Assembly: GCA_005877855.1 (NCBI GenBank)
Contig: VBOF01000118.1
Coordinates: forward strand, 1-5,286
Source: Nitrospirota bacterium
Lineage (GTDB): Bacteria > Nitrospirota > Nitrospiria > Nitrospirales > NS-4
Direction of reading: 5' to 3'
DNA length: 5,286 nucleotides
The notes under the pieces are model-generated. The model was not told the DNA's origin, did no database searches, and worked only from the letters and a program-made list of their open reading frames with translations. Positions 1 through 4,893 of this stretch are shown one piece after another. How positions within the stretch are numbered: position 1 is the first letter of the stretch; each line of letters starts with the position of its first letter. The position numbers were made by a program, and so were the translations under genes.

Positions 1-32
1 GCCACTTCACGATCGAATTCGAACCTGTCTAG
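1..32 (+). CDS. Possible 3' end of an upstream gene (last nine codons)
   Basis: Reading from base 3, the window opens with HFTIEFEPV followed by TAG at 30-32. The other two plus frames run on into the repeat element and encode only repeat-derived sequence, so this frame best fits a real C-terminus. Ending just before the repeat is also what a gene boundary would look like. An ending with His, then T-I/L-x-x-E, resembles the tail of cation diffusion facilitator transporters, but nine residues cannot establish a family. It could equally be chance. Confidence 0.25.
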   Translation, partial: HFTIEFEPV

Positions 33-42
33 CAGGTTGCGT

Positions 43-141
43 TGTCATTCTGAGCGAAGCGAAGAATCTAGGCCAATCAAAACCTTCACGGAGCCTACCC
101 TGAGCATGGCGATGAGATGCTTCCCTGTGCTCAGCATGACA
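43..141. repeat. Short inverted-repeat element with 27-bp imperfect arms
   Basis: The left arm (43-69) begins tgtcattctgagcgaagcg. The right arm (115-141), read on the minus strand, begins tgtcatgctgagcacaggg. The arms match at 22 of 27 positions and enclose about 45 bp, inside which a related piece (ccctgagcatggcga, 98-112) appears. No reading frame here looks like a real protein. Elements starting tgtcattctgagcgaagcgaag are, to my knowledge, common dispersed intergenic repeats in many environmental bacterial genomes. This copy sits between a likely gene end at 32 and the methyltransferase start at 170. Whether it is a mobile MITE-like unit or a REP-type structured repeat cannot be told from one copy. 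Confidence 0.65.
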
Positions 142-153
142 GGCGAAGGGTTC

Positions 154-160
154 GGGGTGA
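154..160 (+). promoter_or_regulatory. Weak ribosome binding site for the O-methyltransferase
   Basis: The sequence GGGGTGA ends nine bases before the ATG at 170 and resembles the GAGGTGA form of the Shine-Dalgarno sequence. It lies only about a dozen bases past the right arm of the inverted repeat, so the element may have supplied or disturbed this gene's translation signal. I see no convincing -35/-10 pair between 1 and 169. Confidence 0.35.
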
Positions 161-169
161 CAGTGTGAT

Positions 170-862
170 ATGAAGCCACTCAAAAAATTCCGATCCTGGT
201 TTGGCGCAGGCTCACCGCTGGCAGATATAGTGCCCCCCGAGATCGAGGAGTACGCGGCCGCGCACTCCGTGGCCGAGTCGGAAGTCTGTCGGCTGATCCG
301 CGAGGAGACCTACCGCACCCAGGACTGTCCCCAGATGGTAGTGGGCCCCCTGGAGGCCGCCTTCCTCAAGGTGATGGCCCTCGCCGTGCGCGCGCGGCGG
401 GTTCTGGAGATCGGGGCCTTCACGGGCTACAGCGCGCTGGCGATGGCGGAGGCGCTGCCGGAGGACGGAACAGTGCTCACCTGCGAGATCGACCCCGACT
501 CGGCAGCGTTCGCGCGCCGCTACTGGGACAAAAGCCCGCACGGCAGGAAGATCGAGCTCCGCGTAGGACCGGCGCTGGACACTCTTAGCACTCTGACGGG
601 ACCTTTCGACGTGATCTTCATCGACGCCGACAAGGCCAACTACGTGAGCTACTACCGGCGGGCGAAGGAACTCCTCGCCCCGACTGGTGTGATCCTGATC
701 GACAACGTGCTCTGGAGCGGGAGAGTCCTGAACGCGAGCGCCCCTGATCCGTCCACCCAAGCCATTCAGGAGTTGAATCGTGTGGTCGCGTCCGACCCGG
801 ACGTGACCGGCGCCCTCCTCACCCTCCGCGACGGCGTCTTCGTCATCAAGCCAAAAATCTAA
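170..862 (+). CDS. SAM-dependent O-methyltransferase, caffeoyl-CoA/catechol type
   Basis: This 230-residue protein belongs to the Methyltransf_3 (CCoAOMT-like) family, cytosolic enzymes that move a methyl group from S-adenosylmethionine to a hydroxyl on catechol-like substrates with help from a divalent metal. The SAM-binding motif I is VLEIGAFTGYS (78-88), followed by the acidic CEIDPD (105-110). IDADK (151-155) and IDN (177-179) supply Asp152, Asp178 and Asn179, which match the metal ligands known in plant CCoAOMT. The C-terminus, LRDGVFVIKPK, is also typical. Length is normal for bacterial members, with a basic N-terminal stretch (residues 1-12) of unclear use. ATG at 170 is the first usable start after an in-frame stop at 158-160. 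It is convergent with the DsrE-like gene and stands alone, so nothing indicates its substrate. The family call is firm; the substrate is unknown. Confidence 0.92.
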   Translation: MKPLKKFRSWFGAGSPLADIVPPEIEEYAAAHSVAESEVCRLIREETYRTQDCPQMVVGPLEAAFLKVMALAVRARRVLEIGAFTGYSALAMAEALPEDGTVLTCEIDPDSAAFARRYWDKSPHGRKIELRVGPALDTLSTLTGPFDVIFIDADKANYVSYYRRAKELLAPTGVILIDNVLWSGRVLNASAPDPSTQAIQELNRVVASDPDVTGALLTLRDGVFVIKPKI

Positions 863-865
863 GTT

Positions 866-889
866 CCCTCTCCCCACCGAGGGAGAGGG
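866..889. terminator. Hairpin repeat between convergent genes, possible bidirectional terminator
   Basis: A perfect 9-bp stem (ccctctccc at 866-874, gggagaggg at 881-889) closes a six-base loop. It begins four bases after the methyltransferase stop and lies 43 bp beyond the stop of the convergent DsrE-like gene. It is followed by cagggtgagggg rather than a T-tract, so it is not a classic intrinsic terminator. The stem plus GGGTGAGGG tail matches a dispersed intergenic repeat type I have seen in many GC-rich bacteria. It could slow polymerase or protect both 3' ends. Confidence 0.5.
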
Positions 890-931
890 TCAGGGTGAGG
901 GGGGACTGACAACAAGGCTACGCGACCGCAC

Positions 932-1405
932 CTATGGCTTGATGTAGATGTAGCCTTCCCGCTGCAGGTCCGCGATCCGCTTCACCGCGACCGGATGCAG
1001 CGTCGCGACAAACCCCTTCACGAGGTTGTCCAGCGTCTTGTTGTAGAGCTTCATCGACACCTGGCACATCTCTGCGTGGACCCCCTTGTCAACGATCTGC
1101 TCGAACCGCTTCTTCAGCTCGGGATCCATCTTGTCTTTGTCGAAGAGCTCGAGCGCTGGCCCGTGGACCACCAGTTCAACGTCGATCTTGTCCGGCCCGC
1201 CTTCGGCGTCAATGTGCTTGTTGATGAGCGCCATAGCATATTTCGCCACCTCAAGATCCTTGCCGTCTACATGGTAGAGGACCTTGACCTTGTCTTTCGC
1301 TGGCGTTTCGGCAGCTTGCAGCGGGCTGCTCAACGGAAGCATGAGTAGCGCCGCCACGGCCAATGCGGAGACAACCAACTGCCTCTTTAGGGACATTGTA
1401 AACAT
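932..1405 (-). CDS. Exported DsrE/DsrF-like family protein
   Basis: This 157-residue protein has a cleavable Sec signal: basic KR at residues 7-8, a hydrophobic core at about 10-23, and likely cleavage near residues 31-32 (LQAA|E). The mature part has the single-domain DsrE-like fold pattern: KVKVLYHVDG (39-48), then VELVVHGPAL (76-85), a GVHAEMC segment ending in Cys114, and the tail RIADLQREGYIYIKP. Relatives include the sulfur-carrier subunits DsrE/F/H, where a cysteine in a comparable place can carry sulfur. Here the signal peptide places the protein in the periplasm, so a role in cytoplasmic sulfur relay is unlikely and the function is unknown. The ATG at 1405 is chosen over one at 1396 because AAAGGAGG lies five bases upstream of it. 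It lies 125 bp downstream of the permease but has its own candidate promoter. Confidence 0.8.
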   Translation of the reverse strand: MFTMSLKRQLVVSALAVAALLMLPLSSPLQAAETPAKDKVKVLYHVDGKDLEVAKYAMALINKHIDAEGGPDKIDVELVVHGPALELFDKDKMDPELKKRFEQIVDKGVHAEMCQVSMKLYNKTLDNLVKGFVATLHPVAVKRIADLQREGYIYIKP

Positions 1406-1410
1406 GGCTT

Positions 1411-1418
1411 CCTCCTTT
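1411..1418 (-). promoter_or_regulatory. Strong ribosome binding site of the DsrE-like gene
   Basis: On the minus strand AAAGGAGG stands five bases before the ATG at 1405, a near-perfect match to the anti-Shine-Dalgarno sequence. It decides the start in favour of MFTMSLK over MSLK. The leader just upstream (about 1419-1442) is AT-rich, unusual for this window, and should be unstructured, which favours efficient translation. Confidence 0.8.
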
Positions 1419-1454
1419 GTTTGAAACTAACTCATTAAAAAATGGCCTATCAAG

Positions 1455-1483
1455 ACGGTACGTCTAACCGGAGGAAAGGTCAA
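1455..1483 (-). promoter_or_regulatory. Candidate sigma-70 promoter for the DsrE-like gene
   Basis: On the minus strand TTGACC (1478-1483) is followed after exactly 17 bases by TACCGT (1455-1460). The -35 box matches at five of six positions and the -10 box at only three. A second -10-like hexamer, TTTAAT (1434-1439), lies nearer the gene without a good -35. Transcription from the first pair would give a leader of roughly 45 bases. The assignment is tentative. Confidence 0.35.
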
Positions 1484-1496
1484 GCGGCAGGGAGAT

Positions 1497-1530
1497 TGGC
1501 GAGGTTTCGGATCTGACGAGCGAGGCGGGA
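1497..1530. repeat. Direct repeat copy A, just downstream of the permease stop
   Basis: This 34-bp stretch matches 2807-2840 at 28 of 34 positions, in the same orientation. The best part is gatctgacgagcgaggcggg (1510-1529), matching 18 of 20 with its partner. It abuts the permease stop codon (1531-1533) on the minus strand. No dyad symmetry or coding role is evident. Confidence 0.55.
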
Positions 1531-2775
1531 TTATGTGGAGGCGAGGCGCAGCCACAGGTACGCGCCGGAGATCGCGAGCGTCGCGAAGGTGACCGGCACC
1601 CCGACGCGCGCATGCCGGCGCCAGTCGATGCGCAGGCCCCGCCGCTCGGCGGCGTCCACCACGATGATGTTCGCGATGCTGCCGACGATCAGCAGATTCC
1701 CCGCGAGCGTGCTCACCAGCGCGAGCAGCGTCCCGGCCATCGGGTGCGTCGCGAGCGGCAGCAGTAGCATGACCGCCGGGACGTTGGACACGATGTTGCC
1801 CAGCACGAACGCCGTCACGAACAGCGTCCCCGGCCGTGTGAGGTCGAGGCCGGCGCCCCCGAGCGCCCGCACCGCCTCGGCCGGCAGGCCCGTCTGCTGG
1901 AACGCGCGGTTGACGACGAAGAGGCCGACGAAGAGCACGAGCAGTTCCCAGTCCACGAGCCCGAGCATCCGGCGCGAGTGCAACTGGCGGCTCAGGAGCA
2001 GCAGCCCTGCCCCCGCAAGCGCCGCAAGCTCCCGCGGCCACGGCGCGGCGAGAAAGACCGCGACGAGGACGGCCGCCACGGTGAGCCCCTTTGTCGTCTG
2101 CCAGCGGTCGAAGTCCGCCTCCTCCACGCGCCGCTCCAGCCCGGCCTCCGGGGTCAGGAGCGCCGCCGGGCAGTCCCACCGGCCGCCTACTTGTATGACA
2201 ATCAGCGCCCAGGTCACGGCGAGCCCAAGCAGCACGGGCACCGCCGCCTCGCGCAGATAGCCACCGAAGGACAGCCGCAACGACTCGCCGATGAGCATGT
2301 TCTGCGGATTGCCGATCAGCGTGAGGGCCGAGCCGACGTTGGCCGCGCAGGCAAGCGCGAGCAGGTAGGGGACCGGATCGAGCCGGCGCCTGACGCAGGC
2401 GTCCATGAGCACCGGCGCCATGGCGAGACAGATGATGTCGTTGCTGAACACGGCCGACAGCGCGCCGACGACCAGGATCAACGCGCCGAGCAGCCGCGGC
2501 GGCGCCAGCGGCAGCGCCGCGAGCCGGCGCGTGACATAGGTGTAGAAGCCGCTCAGGCGCAGTTGGGCCGAGAGCACCATGAAGGCGAACAATAGAATGA
2601 GCGTGGGCGCGTGGACCGAGCGCCCCGCCTCCGCGAAGCTGACGTCCCCGCTCGCCACGAGCGCGATCGCGCCGAGCAGCGCCACGCCGGTGCGATCGAG
2701 CTGGAGAAACGGCAGCCCCCCGAGGATCATCCCGAGGTAGACGATGGTGAAGATGATGACGACGGTGGCGGTCAC
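1531..2775 (-). CDS. Inner-membrane permease of the ArsB/NhaD/SLC13 ion-transporter superfamily
   Basis: This 414-residue protein is strongly hydrophobic, with about ten to eleven membrane segments and a short charged cytoplasmic loop at about 205-228. The two structural halves show the paired family signatures: SAVFSNDIICLAMAP (107-121) with GSALTLIGNPQNMLIG (148-163) in the first, and GNIVSNVPAVMLLLP (326-340) with GNLLIVGSIANIIV (359-372) in the second. The SND (111-113) and SNV (330-332) triplets correspond to the substrate- and sodium-binding SNT motifs of SLC13 carriers. The family moves arsenite, sodium ions, sulfate or dicarboxylates; nothing here fixes the substrate, and no arsR or arsC is nearby. 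The start is GTG with no clear Shine-Dalgarno sequence, and no better in-frame start is visible upstream. It follows ribonuclease D by 73 bp on the same strand and may be co-transcribed with it. A long frame in another register over this gene is a GC-rich shadow. Confidence 0.88.
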   Translation of the reverse strand: MTATVVIIFTIVYLGMILGGLPFLQLDRTGVALLGAIALVASGDVSFAEAGRSVHAPTLILLFAFMVLSAQLRLSGFYTYVTRRLAALPLAPPRLLGALILVVGALSAVFSNDIICLAMAPVLMDACVRRRLDPVPYLLALACAANVGSALTLIGNPQNMLIGESLRLSFGGYLREAAVPVLLGLAVTWALIVIQVGGRWDCPAALLTPEAGLERRVEEADFDRWQTTKGLTVAAVLVAVFLAAPWPRELAALAGAGLLLLSRQLHSRRMLGLVDWELLVLFVGLFVVNRAFQQTGLPAEAVRALGGAGLDLTRPGTLFVTAFVLGNIVSNVPAVMLLLPLATHPMAGTLLALVSTLAGNLLIVGSIANIIVVDAAERRGLRIDWRRHARVGVPVTFATLAISGAYLWLRLAST

Positions 2776-2806
2776 GCGCCCGCATGGTAGGCCGGGCGAC
2801 AGGCAA

Positions 2807-2840
2807 TGTCCAGCTTTCTGATCTGAAGAGCGCGGCGGGG
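2807..2840. repeat. Direct repeat copy B, between ribonuclease D and the permease
   Basis: This is the partner of 1497-1530 (28 of 34 identical, same orientation). Its core, gatctgaagagcgcggcggg, lies at 2820-2839. It begins eight bases past the ribonuclease D stop codon on the minus strand and ends about 30 bases before the permease GTG. The two copies therefore bracket the permease gene and both sit just after a stop codon. Confidence 0.55.
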
Positions 2841-2848
2841 CGGAAATC

Positions 2849-4039
2849 CTACGGCCGCTCGAACAAGCGCACCTGTTTGGTCTCTGGATCGTAGCCGACG
2901 GAGAGCGTGCCGTCCAATACTTTTAAGAGATGCTCGCCGGCCAACTGGCGCCGCCAGCCCTGCAGGATGGGCAGCTTCTCCGCCGCGCCCCGCCCGCGCT
3001 CCAGGGCGAACAGCTCCAAGTCCGCGGTGGTCGCCAAGAGTTGCGGCGAGATGGAGGCTTCCACGGCCCGTACCTTCAAGGCCGTCCCGAGCAGATCAGC
3101 CAGCCCCGCCGTCTCGGGATCAATGCGCCGGCGCTTCTCGACGCGCGGCAGCTCGTGGTCGTGCACCGCCAGCCCCTGTTTGACGGCAGCCACCAAGGCC
3201 CCGCCGTACCTTTCGACCTGGGAGGGCTGCATCCCACGCAACTGGCCCAGCGCTTCGATCGTCGTCGGCGCGCGCCGGGCGATCTCGACCAGGATCTCAT
3301 CGCGCAGGATGCGCCCGCGGGGCCGGTCCCGCCGCTTGGCCTCGTGCTCGCGCCACGCCGCGACCTCCCGCAGCACGCCACGCGCGCGCGGGCTCAACTC
3401 CGCCCAGCCCTTGATGCGCTGGTAGCGGAGCCGGGGATCGCGCGCCTCATCGGCGGCCAGCACCTGGACCCGGCGAAACTCCTCTTCCGCCCACTCCAAG
3501 CGGCCAAGGGTCTTGAGCCTCCTGACCAGATGGTCGTGCAGCAAGAAGAGATATCGGACATCCTCCAGCGCATAGGCGACCTGCTCCGGCGTCAGGGGCC
3601 GCTGCGCCCAGTTCGTGAAGGTCTCGGACTTCTCCAGGGCTACCTTGAGGACTTGCTTCACGAGCTGGGCATAGCCGATCTGGGTCCCGTACCCGACCAT
3701 CGCCGCCGCGACCTGCGTGTCGAAGACGGGCGTCGGCACGGACCCGGACAGCACCGAGAAGATCTCCAGGTCCTGGCGTCCCGCGTGGAGCACCTTCAGG
3801 ATGCGGGCATCATCGAGCAGCGAGAAGAAGGGGGCCAGCTCGGACACCGACCGGTAGTCGATGATGGCGATCTCATCGCCGGCCGCGACCTGGATGATCT
3901 CGAGCCGCGGGTGGAAGGAGTCCTCCCCCATGAACTCCGTGTCCACCGCCAGGCGGTCGTGGCCGCGGAGCCGCTCGCAGAGGGCGATCAGCCCGGCTTC
4001 GTCCTGGATATACTCCGTGTCTGGTAGCCTCTTGGTCAC
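2849..4039 (-). CDS. rnd: Ribonuclease D (3'-5' exoribonuclease, DEDDy family)
   Basis: This 396-residue cytosolic enzyme trims the 3' ends of tRNA precursors and other small structured RNAs using two metal ions. The exonuclease domain (about 8-195) has all the DEDDy residues: DTEF (Asp33, Glu35), HAGRQDLE (Asp90) and YALEDVRYL (Tyr156, Asp160). LAVDTEFMGEDSFHPRLEII is the classic family opening. An HRDC domain follows at about 212-290 (the ELSPRARGVLREVAAWRE region), and a second, weaker HRDC-like helical region fills about 310-385, as in E. coli RNase D, which is about 375 residues long. The start is GTG at 4039, supported by AAGAGGA about four bases upstream and a promoter upstream of that. 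It probably forms a transcription unit with the permease. The catalytic set is intact, so the gene should be functional. Confidence 0.95.
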   Translation of the reverse strand: MTKRLPDTEYIQDEAGLIALCERLRGHDRLAVDTEFMGEDSFHPRLEIIQVAAGDEIAIIDYRSVSELAPFFSLLDDARILKVLHAGRQDLEIFSVLSGSVPTPVFDTQVAAAMVGYGTQIGYAQLVKQVLKVALEKSETFTNWAQRPLTPEQVAYALEDVRYLFLLHDHLVRRLKTLGRLEWAEEEFRRVQVLAADEARDPRLRYQRIKGWAELSPRARGVLREVAAWREHEAKRRDRPRGRILRDEILVEIARRAPTTIEALGQLRGMQPSQVERYGGALVAAVKQGLAVHDHELPRVEKRRRIDPETAGLADLLGTALKVRAVEASISPQLLATTADLELFALERGRGAAEKLPILQGWRRQLAGEHLLKVLDGTLSVGYDPETKQVRLFERP

Positions 4040-4043
4040 AGGG

Positions 4044-4050
4044 TCCTCTT
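4044..4050 (-). promoter_or_regulatory. Ribosome binding site that supports the GTG start of rnd
   Basis: AAGAGGA on the minus strand ends four bases before the GTG at 4039. No upstream in-frame ATG competes, so this site fixes the unusual GTG start. Confidence 0.6.
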
Positions 4051-4110
4051 ATGTTGCGCTGGTAACTCCGGAGCGAGGTCACCGACGGCGGGTACACCGG
4101 ACATGCACGG

Positions 4111-4139
4111 ATTATACGCTGGATGCCCTGGATGAGCCA
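4111..4139 (-). promoter_or_regulatory. Candidate sigma-70 promoter of rnd
   Basis: On the minus strand a perfect TATAAT (4111-4116) stands 17 bases after TGGCTC (4134-4139), a three-of-six -35 match. Transcription would start near 4104 and leave a leader of about 65 bases before the GTG. A consensus -10 in the GC-rich gap between two genes is unlikely by chance, although the -35 is weak. The remainder of the gap between 4040 and 4202 holds no gene. Confidence 0.5.
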
Positions 4140-4202
4140 CCCGCGGCCGCACCGTTCGTTGGAGTACCCGGCGCGGCCGGTGGCCGAATGAGAAAAAGCA
4201 GC

Positions 4203-4664
4203 TTACTTACGGAGGAACGGCTTGGAGTCCTCGCCGGTGAAGCCGGTCACGGTCAGGAGTTCGATGCCTTTCTTGCCCTCGGGAACCATCACCGTGATCG
4301 TCCTGTCGTCCACCTGGGTGAACTTGGCTGCACCTCCCGGGCCGAAGGACACCATGCTGACGCATCCGGGCTCCCCGAAGTTCTCACCAGCGATCGTCAC
4401 CTTGTCACCGGTTTTGCCTTCGTCCGGGGTAACCTTCTTGATCATTGGCGTCGCACCGGAGCAACTACGGCCCCTCGTCAGCCGAGGCGATTCGGAGGCC
4501 TTGGCCTTGTTGCTCTGAATCCCGCCGCCCGGCTCGGCCGCCGCCGGGGCCTCTTTGGCCTTCTCCTTCTTGGACTCCTCAGCCGCAACTGCCAGACCGA
4601 CCTGGCCGGCGAAGGCGAATGCCGCTAGGATGCCGAGAATACGGACCGTACCGATGATCCTCAT
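4203..4664 (-). CDS. Small exported IPT/TIG-domain protein
   Basis: This 153-residue protein begins with a Sec signal (MRIIGTVRIL, a hydrophobic stretch to about residue 26, likely cut at AVA|AEE near 28-29). A Lys/Glu/Ala-rich linker follows (29-66) and contains PGGGIQ (45-50). One IPT/TIG immunoglobulin-like domain covers about 75-146, with the family's P-x-x-G-x-x-G-x-x-V-T-I-x-G-x-x-F-G opening and VSFG, TVMVPEG and LLTVTG strands. Cys68 and Cys101 may form a disulfide. The ATG at 4664 is preferred because GGAGG lies five bases upstream and a promoter lies further up; the longer frame starts with a TTG that is part of that promoter's -35 box. TIG domains occur in surface receptors, polysaccharide-binding proteins and transcription factors, so the role is unknown: an exported binding or structural protein is an inference. 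A 77%-identical paralogue lies immediately upstream in transcription order. Confidence 0.85.
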   Translation of the reverse strand: MRIIGTVRILGILAAFAFAGQVGLAVAAEESKKEKAKEAPAAAEPGGGIQSNKAKASESPRLTRGRSCSGATPMIKKVTPDEGKTGDKVTIAGENFGEPGCVSMVSFGPGGAAKFTQVDDRTITVMVPEGKKGIELLTVTGFTGEDSKPFLRK

Positions 4665-4669
4665 GGGGC

Positions 4670-4675
4670 CCTCCC
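4670..4675 (-). promoter_or_regulatory. Ribosome binding site that decides the start of the first TIG gene
   Basis: GGGAGG on the minus strand lies five bases before the ATG at 4664. It marks MRIIG, which begins the signal peptide, as the true start. Confidence 0.75.
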
Positions 4676-4725
4676 ATCGCACGTGGAATGGATGACGACA
4701 CAGACTTCCGGTTGAAAACGGGCGC

Positions 4726-4754
4726 ATCCTAGCCCACAGGCAGGGAGGAGTCAA
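4726..4754 (-). promoter_or_regulatory. Candidate sigma-70 promoter of the first TIG gene
   Basis: TTGACT (4749-4754, five of six) is followed after exactly 17 bases by TAGGAT (4726-4731, four of six) on the minus strand. Initiation near 4719 would give a leader of about 55 bases carrying the Shine-Dalgarno sequence. The paralogue upstream is thus probably transcribed separately. The rest of the 222-bp gap (4755-4886) shows no gene, only a 6-bp dyad (4850-4855 with 4864-4869). Confidence 0.55.
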
Positions 4755-4873
4755 TAGCCGAGGAGCGGACAGTCTGGAGCGGGATCGCCTATCACCGGGC
4801 CAGCAGCGATGGGCGCATTCAGAGGGCGAGCGACGCTGAACACACAGCCACGACCGGCACGCTGGTCGTCACC

Positions 4874-4893
4874 AAAAAAAGAGAAGCTACTTC
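4874..4893 (-). terminator. Weak terminator-like hairpin and T-run after the second TIG gene
   Basis: On the minus strand GAAG-TAG-CTTC overlaps the stop codon, and seven T residues (4874-4880) follow two bases after the stem. The T-run is good, but a 4-bp stem with a three-base loop is short for an intrinsic terminator, so this is tentative. Confidence 0.25.

Noticed and set aside
42..70. TTGTCA at 42-47 as a -35 box for the methyltransferase
   Set aside because: No -10-like hexamer occurs 16-18 bases downstream, and the hexamer is part of the dispersed repeat.
1427..2806. 459-codon minus-strand frame overlapping the permease
   Set aside because: Its translation is Arg/Ala/Gly-rich with no domain, while the overlapping 1531-2775 frame encodes clear membrane segments and superfamily motifs. 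It is a GC-rich shadow.
2818..2832. Resemblance of gatctgaagagcg to a sequencing-adapter end
   Set aside because: It has a mismatch in the core, does not continue as adapter, and a diverged copy exists at 1510-1522, so it is natural sequence belonging to the direct repeat.
2930..4027. 365-codon plus-strand frame antisense to rnd
   Set aside because: The opposite strand encodes an intact ribonuclease D with all catalytic residues. The antisense product has no recognisable domain and no ribosome binding site.
4174..4202. Possible terminator after the first TIG gene
   Set aside because: On the minus strand the T5 run comes before the GC-rich 5-bp hairpin (4174-4186), the wrong order. The aagc-a-gctt palindrome at the stop has no workable loop.
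4665..4754. 30-codon N-terminal extension of the first TIG protein from a TTG at 4754
   Set aside because: The TTG is part of the TTGACT -35 box, the extension would bury the signal peptide, and a strong Shine-Dalgarno sequence marks the ATG at 4664.
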